A stretch of 64,000 bases of DNA from Pseudomonas multiresinivorans (GTDB lineage Bacteria; Pseudomonadota; Gammaproteobacteria; Pseudomonadales; Pseudomonadaceae), in contig NZ_CP048833.1 in assembly GCF_012971725.1 (NCBI RefSeq), positions 1,488,001 to 1,552,000 on the forward strand, written 5' to 3'. This document shows positions 34,144 to 42,985 of this stretch, piece after piece. The stretch's first letter is position 1. Each line of letters opens with the position of its first letter. A program made the translations under genes and the position numbers. Below the pieces are notes generated by a model that saw only the letters and a program-made list of their open reading frames with translations, was not told the origin of the DNA and did not search any database.

Positions 34144-34706
34144 CGGTGGTGGCGCTGGTCCTGGCCGCCGGCCAGGGCTCGCGCTTCGGCGCGGACAAGC
34201 GCCGCGCGGTTCTTCCGGATGGGCGCAGCCTGCTCGCGCATAGCGTCGAGCGGGCGCAGGCCGTATTCGGTGACGTGCGGGTTGTGCTGCGCGATGGCGA
34301 GAGGGCGGATGACTTCGGCCTGCCAACCGGCTGCCGCGTTATCAACAGCCCGGACGCAACACTCGGCATGGGGCACAGCCTCGCCGCGGGTGCAGCCTCA
34401 TTGCAGGATTCCGACGCCCAGGCCGTGGCCATCCTGCTTGGCGACATGCCGTGGATCGCACCGGAAACCCTGCGTGCGCTGGCCGATGCTGCCGATGCCT
34501 CGACCATTCTCTTTCCGCTTCACGATGGCCAGCGTGGGCACCCCGTGCTGTTCGGTCGCGACTTCTGGCCGGAGCTGACGCAGCTCACTGGCGATGAAGG
34601 CGCCCGCGCGTTGGTGCAGGCGCATCGTGACAGTTGCGTCGTCGTCGAAGTGAAAGACGCGGGTGTCTTGCGAGACGTGGACACCCCGGAAGTCCTGCGC
34701 TCCTGA
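34140..34706 (+). CDS. mocA: Molybdenum cofactor cytidylyltransferase-like (MocA)
   Basis: A 188-residue NTP-transferase with the nucleotide-binding signature VLAAGQGSRFGADKR (residues 6-20) and the metal-site LLGDMPWI. MocA joins CMP to molybdopterin to make the cytosine dinucleotide form used by hydroxylases of this family; MobA would use GTP. The neighbours favour MocA. Start is GTG overlapping the XdhC stop (GTGA), so translation is coupled. Repeats follow, with no clear terminator. Confidence 0.85.
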   Translation: MTVVALVLAAGQGSRFGADKRRAVLPDGRSLLAHSVERAQAVFGDVRVVLRDGERADDFGLPTGCRVINSPDATLGMGHSLAAGAASLQDSDAQAVAILLGDMPWIAPETLRALADAADASTILFPLHDGQRGHPVLFGRDFWPELTQLTGDEGARALVQAHRDSCVVVEVKDAGVLRDVDTPEVLRS

Positions 34707-34763
34707 CAGGTTCGCGAGCAAGGACTGGGCGTCTCCCTCGTTCCTACAGGAGAACTCCAGTGT

Positions 34764-34850
34764 CGTAGGGCGAATAACGCGCCAGCGTTATCCGCCGAGC
34801 AGATGCCGGCGGATAACCTGTTCCAGGTTATGCGCCCTACGGTGCTACAG
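34764..34850. repeat. GCGGATAAC-type palindromic repeat, copy 2
   Basis: GTAGGGCGAATAACGCGCCA, GCGTTATCCGCC and GGCGGATAACCTGTTCCAGG, then TTATGCGCCCTACG. It matches the outer parts of the 6541-6614 copy in inverted order. Confidence 0.75.
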
Positions 34851-34871
34851 GTATGCAAGGGCGCGCTCTGT

Positions 34872-34895
34872 GTAGGAGCGAGCTTGCTCGCGAAC
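34872..34895 (+). repeat. REP element, single copy
   Basis: A GTAGGAGCGAGCTTGCTCGC unit 22 bases after the GCGGATAAC repeat and just beyond the end of the leftward hydrolase gene. Confidence 0.85.
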
Positions 34896-34919
34896 CCCGG
34901 CAGCACCAAACCCAAGGTT

Positions 34920-35810
34920 TCAACGCAGCCCCAGCCACTGCCCAATACGCGGCCAGATTTCCTGACTGGCATTGCGCGACAGTAACAAGCGGTTATGGCT
35001 GTAATCCTCTCGCGCGCCGGTGGCCAGACCGAACAGCTCCAGCTTCGCGTCGTTGCCGCCGAACGCTTCCACCAGGGCCTCGCACCCGGCAACCGGCGCG
35101 ATGAAGGTATCGCCGCTACCCGCCACGCCCAGCACCGGTAAATTGACGTTCGCCAGTCCGCCCAGATAGTCGAAGCCGGCCAGGGAGTCGAAGCGCCGCC
35201 GCAGATTCCATTGGCACCACTGACGCATCAGCCGCGCGCTTTCCGCCTCAGGGCCGACGCTCTTCGCCCGGCTGGGCGCAACGCGCCGCCAGCGCAGCAG
35301 CCAGTCGTAGCCGAGCACGGCCAGCCGATGAGAAAGACTGGCCCCGGCCGCCGTGGCCTGGGAGCCGAGCAGCACCATCGAGCGCAGCCGCCGCTTTGCC
35401 AGTTCGGGATGGCGCGCCGCCCACATGGCGACGATCAGCCCGCCGCCGGAGTGGCCGATCCAGTGCAGCGCCGTTTGCCCGCTGCGCTGGCTCACCGCAT
35501 CCAGAATCGCCGGTACGTCCTGCTCGGCGACATCATCGAAGCTGTGGATAAAACCGTTGCGCTCACTGTCGCCATGCCCGCGCCATTCGAACAGCCAGCA
35601 GGCGAACCCTTGCCCGGCGAGGTAATTGGCCAGTCCCAGGCAACTGCGATGGTTGGAAAAGGTGCCGTGGGTCAGCACGACGGGCACGCCATCCGCCGGG
35701 CCCACGAGGCGCAGCGCCAGGTTGACGCCGTCGGCGGTGCGGATCAGTTCGATGCTGGCGCCCGTGGCAGTGAGCGATGTGCTTTGTTCGGAAGCGGTAT
35801 TGTCGAGCAT
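34920..35810 (-). CDS. Alpha/beta hydrolase
   Basis: A 296-residue alpha/beta-hydrolase. The nucleophile Ser is in GHSGGGL (about residue 119). An early LTHGTFSNHRS provides the oxyanion-hole region, and the conserved late segment with VAGSGDTFIAP supplies the acid. There is no signal peptide. It resembles esterases and lipases of unknown substrate. It stands alone between the Mo operon and vapBC on opposite strands. Confidence 0.8.
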   Translation of the reverse strand: MLDNTASEQSTSLTATGASIELIRTADGVNLALRLVGPADGVPVVLTHGTFSNHRSCLGLANYLAGQGFACWLFEWRGHGDSERNGFIHSFDDVAEQDVPAILDAVSQRSGQTALHWIGHSGGGLIVAMWAARHPELAKRRLRSMVLLGSQATAAGASLSHRLAVLGYDWLLRWRRVAPSRAKSVGPEAESARLMRQWCQWNLRRRFDSLAGFDYLGGLANVNLPVLGVAGSGDTFIAPVAGCEALVEAFGGNDAKLELFGLATGAREDYSHNRLLLSRNASQEIWPRIGQWLGLR

Positions 35811-35877
35811 GGTGGCATCCCGGCGCGGCGGTGGCTCATGCTCCTACCGGACGTCCCGCAATGCAATCGGCTGCCGC

Positions 35878-36285
35878 TCAGCTTGCCCAGTCTTCCAACA
35901 CCAAGCCTTCAATGCGCTCGAACTCGCGGGTGTTGTGGGTCACCAGCGTGGCATCCAGCGCGAGGGCGTGGCAGGCGATCCACAGGTCGTTGGCGCCAAT
36001 CGGGGTGCCTGCGTGCTTCAGCCGGGTGAATTGCGCGGCGTAGTGTTCGCACAGCGCTGGCGTGCTGTCGTGGATGACGGGGATCTGCCGCGTCAGCCGG
36101 TCGAGTTGGCGACGCACTTCAGCCTTGCGGGAGCTGCGTTCTGCGCCCTTGAGCAGTTCTGCATAAGTGAAGAACGACATGTTGAGCGATGCATCGCTCG
36201 GCAGCGCATTGACTCTTTGCGCGACGGATTCCGGGCGGTTCTTCAGCAGGTAGATGAGAATGTTGGTGTCCAGCAGGTAGTTCAC
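35878..36285 (-). CDS. vapC: VapC-type PIN-domain toxin
   Basis: A 135-residue PIN-domain ribonuclease. The acidic residues that bind Mg are in place: D6 (LLDTNIL), E43 (TYAELLKG) and D100 (GANDLWIA), with N118 near THNTREF. VapC toxins cut RNA, often initiator tRNA, when free of antitoxin. The start overlaps the antitoxin stop by four bases (ATGA), the normal arrangement for a translationally coupled pair. Confidence 0.9.
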   Translation of the reverse strand: MNYLLDTNILIYLLKNRPESVAQRVNALPSDASLNMSFFTYAELLKGAERSSRKAEVRRQLDRLTRQIPVIHDSTPALCEHYAAQFTRLKHAGTPIGANDLWIACHALALDATLVTHNTREFERIEGLVLEDWAS

Positions 36286-36542
36286 AGCTCTTCCCTGTCC
36301 TGTACTGGCGGTTGGTCACGCTGATCCTGTTCCAGCGCTTCGATGAAATCCTCATCGAATCCCCGGAGGGCTTCCATCAGCGCAGCGCCACGATCCTGCG
36401 GGATCGGGTGGATAACCAGGTCGCCGTTTTCCGCACGGGTGATTTCCACGCTGCTGACTTCCAGGCGGAACTCCTGCGGAATTCGCACCGCTTGGCTGTT
36501 GCCGTTCATGAAGACGCGGGTAGTGAGAGTGGAAGTCGGCAT
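36282..36542 (-). CDS. vapB: VapB-type antitoxin (AbrB/SpoVT fold)
   Basis: An 86-residue antitoxin. The N-terminal swapped-hairpin DNA-binding domain (TRVFMNGNSQAVRIPQEFRL) is followed by an acidic C-terminal tail (FDEDFIEALEQDQRDQPP) that would wrap around VapC. The ATG at 36542 is preferred to a GTG two codons earlier because GGAG is then nine rather than three bases away. VapB with VapC normally represses the operon. Confidence 0.9.
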   Translation of the reverse strand: MPTSTLTTRVFMNGNSQAVRIPQEFRLEVSSVEITRAENGDLVIHPIPQDRGAALMEALRGFDEDFIEALEQDQRDQPPVQDREEL

Positions 36543-36618
36543 GGACACATGCTCCGTGTGTGTACGGTTATGTGTGTATATTGATTGTTGGTCAGGAATT
36601 AAACAACTTTCAGTTGAT

Positions 36619-37743
36619 TTACTTCGTAGCTTTCAGCACCACGAATTTCGGATTTGCCGCCACCTGCTCCACGCCGCGGAACAGGCGCTTGAGCTTGGCG
36701 TGGTAGCCCAGGTGGCGGTTGCCGACGATCCATAGCTCGCCGCCGGTGACCAGCGCCGCGCGGGCCTGCTGGAACATGCGCCAGGCGAGGAAGTCGCCGA
36801 CTACCTGCTGCTGGTGGAACGGCGGGTTGCACAGGACCAGGTCCAGGGAGTCGGTGGCCTGGCTGGCGAGACCGTCGTCGGGATGGATATCCACAGGTCG
36901 GTCGCCCAGCGCTGCCTGCCAGTTCTCGCGAGCCGATTGCACGGCCATGTACGACTCATCCACCAGCGTCAGCTCGGCTTGCGGATTCAGCAGGGCGAAG
37001 GCGATGCCCAGCACGCCGTTGCCGCAGCCCAGGTCGGCGGCGCGTACAGCGTGGTGGATCTGCGGCAGGTGCGGGAGAAAGGCGTGGGTGCCGATGTCCA
37101 GGCCGTCGCGGCAGAACACGTTGGCGTGGTTGACCAGCGTGAGTGCCGGTTTGTCCAGGCGGTAGCGGCTGGGGTAGGGCGAGGAGGGCGCGGGGCGCTG
37201 TTCGGTGGTGGCGACCAGCAGGCGGGCCTTCTTCACCGCCAGCGACGCTTGCATCGGGCCGATGTACTTTTCCAGCAGGTCACCGGCGGCGCGCGGCAGG
37301 TGCTTGATCATGCCGGCAGCGACCACCTTGGCACCCGGCGCGAGCTGGTCGTGCAGGCGGATCAGTTGTTCCTCCAGCAGTGCCAGTGTCTTGGGCACGC
37401 GCACCAGCACGTGGTCGAACGGGCCCTGCGGCGTTTCGCTGGCGGGCACGAAAGTCAGCGGTGCGCCGGTCAGGCCGTTGCGTTCCAGGTTGCGCTGCAG
37501 GGCGATGAAACCCAGGTGCGAATCACCGCTGCTGGTCAGCTTCACGTGGGGAGCGAGGCTGGCGGCGAGTGCGCCGAAGCTGTCGTTGAGCACCAGCACC
37601 CGGCTGTCCGCGCCGGCGCCCTGTTCGTGCAGGTGCGCGAGGAGGTACTCGTCCGCCGCATCGAAGGCCTGCAGCGGGTCTTCGCGCTGTTCGGGGTGAC
37701 GGACCAGATCGAGCTGGGCGAAGGGGCTGGCGAGGACGGGCAT
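36619..37743 (-). CDS. rlmG: 23S rRNA (guanine-N2)-methyltransferase RlmG
   Basis: A 374-residue protein with the two-domain RsmC/RlmG layout: a non-catalytic N-terminal methyltransferase-like half and a C-terminal half with the SAM motif ADLGCGNGVLG (about 238-248) and the target-base motif LCNPPFHQ (about 305). RlmG methylates G1835 of 23S rRNA in E. coli. The ATG at 37743 precedes PVLASPFAQLDL, the usual start of this family. RsmC (16S) is the main alternative, but the N-terminal sequence favours RlmG. Confidence 0.87.
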   Translation of the reverse strand: MPVLASPFAQLDLVRHPEQREDPLQAFDAADEYLLAHLHEQGAGADSRVLVLNDSFGALAASLAPHVKLTSSGDSHLGFIALQRNLERNGLTGAPLTFVPASETPQGPFDHVLVRVPKTLALLEEQLIRLHDQLAPGAKVVAAGMIKHLPRAAGDLLEKYIGPMQASLAVKKARLLVATTEQRPAPSSPYPSRYRLDKPALTLVNHANVFCRDGLDIGTHAFLPHLPQIHHAVRAADLGCGNGVLGIAFALLNPQAELTLVDESYMAVQSARENWQAALGDRPVDIHPDDGLASQATDSLDLVLCNPPFHQQQVVGDFLAWRMFQQARAALVTGGELWIVGNRHLGYHAKLKRLFRGVEQVAANPKFVVLKATK

Positions 37744-38080
37744 GGGACTCTCGAACGAAGAAGGGCTGAGAACAGCTGGAGCTGGAAGTCGCAATGAGAC
37801 GAGGCTGATTGCAACGAGATTGTCATCAAACTGCGAAGCAGTTGGCCATCATCCGCTTGTGCGGGGCAGCGTTATACCGAAAAATTATGACCTATCCGCC
37901 CGCTGTCGTCTTTCCATCGCTGCGTGGCGGCCTCCCAATAATAACCGGGCGCTCCAGGCGACCCGGTAGGGCCCGATCCCGGAGCTTGCCTCCGCCGACC
38001 GACGGCCACCACTCCAAGTCTTCACGAATCCTCGACACGCGACATTCGTTCGCGCGCCGGGCTATTGCCATTACATAAGG

Positions 38081-39079
38081 ATGTCGATGTACAAGTCGTT
38101 GCTCGGGGTGGCCCTGTCCGCCCTTTTCCTCGTGGCTCAAGCGGCCGTTGCCGATGCGCCCATCGTGATCAAGTTTTCCCACGTCGTTGCCGACGACACG
38201 CCCAAGGGCCGCGGCGCGCTGCTGTTCAAGAAGCTGGTGGAAGAGCGCCTGGCCGGCCAGGTGAAGATCGAAGTGTTCCCCAACTCCACGTTGTTCGGTG
38301 ATGCCGACGAACTGCAGGCCCTGCAGGACGGCAAGGTGCAGATGCTGGCGCCATCGCTGTCGAAGTTCGAGGGCTACACCAAGCAATTGGAGGTCTTCGA
38401 CCTGCCGTTCCTGTTCGATGACCTGGAGGCGGTGAAGCGCTTCCAGAAGCGCGACAAGAGCCGCGAATTGCTGCACTCCATGGCGCGTTCGGGTATCTAC
38501 GGCCTGGCCTACTGGAACAACGGCATGAAGCAGCTTTCCGCCAACCGCGAGCTGCGCGCGCCGGCCGACGCCAAGGGCCTGGCCTTCCGCATCCAGCCGT
38601 CCTCGGTGATCAACGCCCAGTTCGGTCTGCTCGATGCCACAGCGGTGAAGATGCCCTTCGCCGAGACCCTCAAGGCGCTGCAGGACGGCAAGGTGCAGGG
38701 CACCGAGAACACCTGGTCGAACATCGGCAGCCAGAAGCTGGACAGCGCGCAGCCGTTCATCACCGAGACCAACCACGGTGTGCTCAGCTACATGGTGATC
38801 AGCAACCAGAAGTTCTGGAACAGCATGCCGTACCCGGTGCGCACCCAGCTGGAAAGCATCATCGAAGAGGTCACCGTCGAGGTGAACAAGGACGCCGAGG
38901 CGCTGAACCAGAAGGAACGTGACCATGTGGTGGCCAACGGCAAGGCGCGCATCATCGCCCTGACGCCGGCCGAGCGAGATGCCTGGCGCGCCGCCATGCA
39001 GCCGCTGTGGAAGCAGTTCGAAGGCGAGATCGGCACCGATGTGCTGCGCGCCGCCCAGGTGGTGAACCGCAAGCACTGA
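38081..39079 (+). CDS. TRAP transporter binding protein DctP family, without membrane partners
   Basis: A 332-residue periplasmic binding protein with a signal peptide ending near residue 25 (AAVADAPIV). IKFSHVVADDTPKGRGALLFK, LFGDADELQALQDGKVQM and the segment with AFRIQPSSVINAQF (the carboxylate-binding Arg) place it among C4-dicarboxylate-type TRAP proteins. No DctQ or DctM gene is adjacent: the next gene is fpr, after a terminator. It must work with a transporter elsewhere or have another role. AAGGA precedes the start. Confidence 0.87.
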   Translation: MSMYKSLLGVALSALFLVAQAAVADAPIVIKFSHVVADDTPKGRGALLFKKLVEERLAGQVKIEVFPNSTLFGDADELQALQDGKVQMLAPSLSKFEGYTKQLEVFDLPFLFDDLEAVKRFQKRDKSRELLHSMARSGIYGLAYWNNGMKQLSANRELRAPADAKGLAFRIQPSSVINAQFGLLDATAVKMPFAETLKALQDGKVQGTENTWSNIGSQKLDSAQPFITETNHGVLSYMVISNQKFWNSMPYPVRTQLESIIEEVTVEVNKDAEALNQKERDHVVANGKARIIALTPAERDAWRAAMQPLWKQFEGEIGTDVLRAAQVVNRKH

Positions 39080-39088
39080 TCTGCGGCA

Positions 39089-39136
39089 GGCTTGTGGCGA
39101 TCTCGCGGGATAGCCACAAGCCTTGCGGGTGTTTCT
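39089..39136 (+). terminator. Terminator after the DctP gene
   Basis: GGCTTGTGGC (39089-39098) pairs perfectly with GCCACAAGCC (39113-39122); TTGCGGGTGTTTCTT follows. Confidence 0.7.
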
Positions 39137-39186
39137 TCGCGCGCCAATACGGGAAAATAGGCCGGTTCTTGAAAAGGGAGCGGACG

Positions 39187-39963
39187 ATGACCGCCAGCGA
39201 AGAGAAGTTCACCCGCCAGACCCTGGTGGAAGTGCAGACGCTCACCCCGAGCCTGTTCACACTGCGCACCACCCGCGACAGCGGCTACCGCTTCCGCGCC
39301 GGGCAGTTCGCCCGCCTGGGCGTGTACAAGCCCAGCGGCAGCATCGTCTGGCGCGCCTACTCGATGGTCTCCGCGCCCCACGACGACTTCCTCGAGTTCT
39401 TCTCCATCGTCGTTCCCGGCGGCGAGTTCACCAGCGAGCTCAGCCGACTGCGCGTGGGCGACCAATTGCTGGTGGACCGTCAGGCTTTCGGTTTTCTCAC
39501 CATCGACCGCTTCCCCGATGGCCGCGATCTCTGGCTGCTGTCCACCGGCACCGGCCTGGCGCCTTTCCTGTCGATCCTGCAGGACTTCGAAGTGTGGGAG
39601 CGCTTCGAGACCATCAAGCTGGTCTATAGCGCTCGCGAGGAGAAGGAACTGGCCTACCGCGACCTGATCGCCAGCTTCGGCGCGATGGAGCACCTGGCCG
39701 AACATATCCACAAGCTGCAGTTCATCCCGGTGGTCACCCGCGAGCAGGTGCCCGGCTGCCTGAACGCGCGGATCACCACGCTGATCGAGAACGGCGAGCT
39801 GGAACGCGCCGCCGGGCTGGAACTCACCCCGGAACATTCGCGGGTGATGCTCTGCGGCAACCCGCAGATGATCGAGGACACCCGCGCCGTGCTGAAGGCC
39901 CGTGGCATGAGCCTGGCGCTGACGCGCAAGCCCGGCCAGATCGCCGTGGAAAACTATTGGTAA
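39187..39963 (+). CDS. fpr: Ferredoxin-NADP+ reductase
   Basis: A 258-residue FAD enzyme that exchanges electrons between NADPH and ferredoxin or flavodoxin. The FAD motif RAYSMVS (about 57-63), the NADP-binding STGTGLAPFLS (about 119-129) and the C-terminal VENYW are characteristic of the bacterial subclass I Fpr. The ATG at 39187 follows GGGAG by six bases; the longer upstream frame is ignored. The position after a DctP gene and before mscL matches P. aeruginosa gene order. Confidence 0.92.
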   Translation: MTASEEKFTRQTLVEVQTLTPSLFTLRTTRDSGYRFRAGQFARLGVYKPSGSIVWRAYSMVSAPHDDFLEFFSIVVPGGEFTSELSRLRVGDQLLVDRQAFGFLTIDRFPDGRDLWLLSTGTGLAPFLSILQDFEVWERFETIKLVYSAREEKELAYRDLIASFGAMEHLAEHIHKLQFIPVVTREQVPGCLNARITTLIENGELERAAGLELTPEHSRVMLCGNPQMIEDTRAVLKARGMSLALTRKPGQIAVENYW

Positions 39964-40193
39964 GTGTCGCTCGATAGATTTTGAAAAAATTGTCCGCTTA
40001 GGGCGCCCGGCCTTTGCCCTTAGGATAGGCGTCCGTTTCCCCTTTTTCGGACCTCGATGGACAGTCAAAGTACGAAGCCGACCCCGGTGCCTACCCCCGT
40101 AGAGCCCGTGATCGGCGAACCTCCCCCGGCACCCGCGCTCGCGGATGCTGCTTCCCGGCCTGCCATGGCGCGCACCCAGCGAGGTGAGTCGGC

Positions 40194-41744
40194 ATGGAAT
40201 GGCTGATGGACCCCACGGCCTGGCTTGGCCTGCTCACCCTGATCCTGCTCGAGCTGGTGCTCGGCATCGATAACCTGGTCTTCATCGCGATCCTCGCGGA
40301 CAAGCTGCCACCGCACCTGCGCGACCGCGCGCGGCTGATCGGCCTGTCGCTGGCGCTGCTGATGCGCCTGGGCCTGCTGGCGAGCATTTCCTGGCTGGTC
40401 ACGCTCACCGAGCCGTTGATCGAGGTGCTCGGCAAGAGCTTCTCCGGCCGCGACCTGATCATGCTGTTCGGCGGCCTGTTCCTGCTGTTCAAGGCGACCC
40501 TGGAGCTGCATGAGCGGCTGGAAGGCCGTGTGCACACTTCCAATGGCAAGCGCGTCTATGCCGCCTTCTGGCCGGTAGTGGCGCAGATCGTGGTGCTGGA
40601 CGCGGTGTTCTCCCTCGACGCGGTGATCACCGCCGTGGGCATGGTCGACCAGCTGGAAGTGATGATGATCGCGGTCATCTTCTCCATCGGCCTGATGATG
40701 GTCGCCAGCAAGCCGCTGACGCGCTTCGTCAACGAACACCCGACAGTGATCATGCTGTGCCTGGGCTTCCTGTTGATGATCGGCTTCAACTTGACCGCCG
40801 AAGGCCTGGGCTTCCACATCCCGAAAGGCTACCTGTACGCCGCCATCGGTTTCAGCCTGCTGATCGAGATGGCCAACCAACTGGTGCGCTGGAAGCGCCA
40901 GAAGAGCCAGCGCGGTCAGCGCGGCCTGCGCCAGCGCACCGCCCACGCCGTGCTGCGCCTGATGGGCGGCAAGGTGGATGCCGACGAGGTGGGCGAGGAA
41001 ATTGCCGACCTGGTGGGCCCGGACGATGGCACCGACGCGCCGTTCGACCGCCGCGAGCGGGTGATGATCAGCGGCGTGCTGGGGTTGGCCGAGCGTCCGG
41101 TGAAGGCCGTGATGATCGACCGCCAGCGCGTGCATCGCGTAGACGTCGCCGACAGCCCGGAGAACATCCGTCGCGCGCTGCTGGAGTCGCCGTACTCGCG
41201 CCTGCTGGTGATCCGCGAAGGCAACATCGACGAGCCGCTGGGCTATGTGCACAAGAAGGAGCTGTTCTCTGCCCTGCTGCAGGGCCGCGAGCTGGACATC
41301 CTGCCGCTGCTGCGCGAGCCGCTGAGCCTGCCGGACAGCAGCACAGTGCTGGGCGCACTGGAACAGATGCGCGAGGCCTCGACCCACCTGGCCTTCGTGG
41401 TCAACGAGTTCGGCGGCTTCGAAGGCATGCTGAGCATGACTGACGTGCTGGAAGCCATCGCCGGCGAGCTGCCCGATGCCAGCGAAGTCTCCGGCACCGA
41501 CATCGAGGCGGATGCCGCCGGTTACCGGGTGGACGGTGCGGTGACGCTGAGCGCGCTGGCCGAACGAGTCGGCTTCCACGCCCGCCCGACGGCGGAATAC
41601 CAGACCCTCGGCGGTCTGGCGCTCAAGCACCTTGGCCGTTTGCCGGCCAAGGGCGACACGCTGGAGCTGGGCGGCTGGCGCCTGGAAGTGACGGACGTCA
41701 GCGAGCGGCGCATCGGCCGCGTGCTGCTGACGCCGCCAGCCTGA
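40194..41744 (+). CDS. TerC-CBS-CorC fusion membrane protein (YegH/YoaE type)
   Basis: A 516-residue protein in three parts: a TerC-like membrane domain (about 1-230, seven segments, with ELVLGIDNLVFIAILADKLP and DAVFSLDAVITAVGMVDQ, whose acidic residues probably bind metal); a CBS-domain pair (about 300-420); and a CorC_HlyC domain (about 435-516). Such proteins are linked to metal ion transport or metal loading of exported proteins. GAGGTGAG precedes the ATG. A proline-rich frame of 49 codons lies just upstream (40057-40206) and overlaps its start, but I do not call it a gene. Confidence 0.85.
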   Translation: MEWLMDPTAWLGLLTLILLELVLGIDNLVFIAILADKLPPHLRDRARLIGLSLALLMRLGLLASISWLVTLTEPLIEVLGKSFSGRDLIMLFGGLFLLFKATLELHERLEGRVHTSNGKRVYAAFWPVVAQIVVLDAVFSLDAVITAVGMVDQLEVMMIAVIFSIGLMMVASKPLTRFVNEHPTVIMLCLGFLLMIGFNLTAEGLGFHIPKGYLYAAIGFSLLIEMANQLVRWKRQKSQRGQRGLRQRTAHAVLRLMGGKVDADEVGEEIADLVGPDDGTDAPFDRRERVMISGVLGLAERPVKAVMIDRQRVHRVDVADSPENIRRALLESPYSRLLVIREGNIDEPLGYVHKKELFSALLQGRELDILPLLREPLSLPDSSTVLGALEQMREASTHLAFVVNEFGGFEGMLSMTDVLEAIAGELPDASEVSGTDIEADAAGYRVDGAVTLSALAERVGFHARPTAEYQTLGGLALKHLGRLPAKGDTLELGGWRLEVTDVSERRIGRVLLTPPA

Positions 41745-41768
41745 CCCGGCTGATGATCAGCGATCTGC

Positions 41769-42185
41769 TCAGGGAGCGCGGTTGTTCTGCTGCTTGAGCA
41801 GGTCGCGGATCTCGGTCAGCAGGGTTTCCTCGGGGGTCGGCACCGGCGGAGCGCTTGGCTCAACGGCTTCTTCGCGCTTGAGGCGGTTGATCGCCTTGAT
41901 GCCCATGAAGATGGCGAAGGCGACGATGATGAAGTCCAGGCAGGTCTGAAGGAACTTGCCGTAGGCCAGGACCACCGCAGGCACATCGCCCTCGGCGGCC
42001 TTGAGCGTGATCGCCAGGTCGGAGAAGTCCACGCCGCCGATCAGCAGGCCGATGGGCGGCATGATCACGTCGCCGACGAAGGACGAGACGATCTTGCCGA
42101 AGGCGGCGCCGATGATGATACCCACGGCCATGTCGACCACGTTGCCCTTGACGGCGAAGGCCTTGAATTCGCTAAGCAGACTCAT
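41769..42185 (-). CDS. mscL: Large-conductance mechanosensitive channel
   Basis: A 138-residue MscL, which opens under membrane tension to release solutes during hypo-osmotic shock. The opening SLLSEFKAFAVKGNVVDMAVGIIIGAAFGKIVSS covers the N-terminal helix and TM1 pore, followed by a second segment (LDFIIVAFAIFMGI) and a charged C-terminal helix (EETLLTEIRDLLKQQ). AAGGAG lies before the ATG. It is convergent with the TerC gene; no clear terminator is seen between them. Confidence 0.95.
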   Translation of the reverse strand: MSLLSEFKAFAVKGNVVDMAVGIIIGAAFGKIVSSFVGDVIMPPIGLLIGGVDFSDLAITLKAAEGDVPAVVLAYGKFLQTCLDFIIVAFAIFMGIKAINRLKREEAVEPSAPPVPTPEETLLTEIRDLLKQQNNRAP

Positions 42186-42368
42186 GCACAGACTCCTTGT
42201 TACGCAATAGAGGGGGACAGGCGCAGTTTAGCGGCCTGTCGTCGTCTGAACACCCCGGAGGTGTCCAATTCACACCGTATGACCGGCGGCGCTGGGCGGG
42301 TTCACAACCTGGTCTAGGCTTACCGGGCAACCCATCCACGCCCACGCACCCACAGAAGGAGGCCCGCC

Positions 42369-42611
42369 ATGCCGCTCGAGCATCATCCGCTGTCCCGCGA
42401 ATTTCCCGAGCAGAAGGCCCTGATGACCCGCCTGCACGGGAAAGACGCCAATTTCACCCGCATGGCCGCCAGCTATGAGGAGCTGGACAAGAAGATCTAT
42501 GACATCGAGGACGGCCGCGAAGCGATGGACGACCTCGCCCTCAACTCCCTCAAGCTGCAACGCGTGACTCTGAAGGACGAGATTGCCGACCTGCTCAAGC
42601 GATCCGGTTGA
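42369..42611 (+). CDS. DUF465 / YdcH family small protein (first of two)
   Basis: An 80-residue helical protein of the YdcH family. PLSREFPEQKALMTRLHGKDANFTRMAASYEELDKKIYDIE and the C-terminal LKLQRVTLKDEIADLLKR form a likely helical hairpin. The function is unknown. AAGGAGG lies before the ATG. A second member follows 76 bases downstream, as in other pseudomonads near radA. Confidence 0.85.
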   Translation: MPLEHHPLSREFPEQKALMTRLHGKDANFTRMAASYEELDKKIYDIEDGREAMDDLALNSLKLQRVTLKDEIADLLKRSG

Positions 42612-42687
42612 GCTTGACCAGAGTCAAGGGTGTTGGGCGGAGCGAGGCGTAGGCTCCTGTCATCCTTTTCCAACCGGTGCCACCGCC

Positions 42688-42930
42688 ATGCGTAAATCCA
42701 TTTCGTCCTCTGGCAAGTCCGTCACCAAACCCTCCAAGCGTAACGTCGAAGCCCTGCGAGCCCAGGAGCGGCTGGTGCGCATGAAGTTGCAGTACGAATT
42801 GCTGGACCAGCGCATCGGGCGTGTGGAGGAGGGCATCGAACGCCCCGACTGCACCCTGGCCTCGCTGCTGATGCGTCGCGAGAGCCTCAAGCACGACATG
42901 GAAAGCCAGTACCGCCGCCTGGCGGGCTGA
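42688..42930 (+). CDS. DUF465 family small protein (second of two)
   Basis: An 80-residue, highly basic helical protein. VRMKLQYELLDQRIGRVEEGIERPDCTLASLLMRRESLKHDME matches the DUF465 hairpin; the N-terminal 20 residues are rich in Ser and Lys. The upstream signal is weak. It lies 55 bases before radA and may be transcribed with it. Function unknown. Confidence 0.72.
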   Translation: MRKSISSSGKSVTKPSKRNVEALRAQERLVRMKLQYELLDQRIGRVEEGIERPDCTLASLLMRRESLKHDMESQYRRLAG

Positions 42931-42985
42931 AGCGCTCCGCCCGATTGGCTTATGATGCGGGCTTTGTCTTTGACGGAGTCCGCCC

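Noticed and set aside
36282..36548. A GTG start for vapB two codons upstream
   Set aside because: Its spacing from GGAG would be only three bases; the ATG at 36542 has nine.
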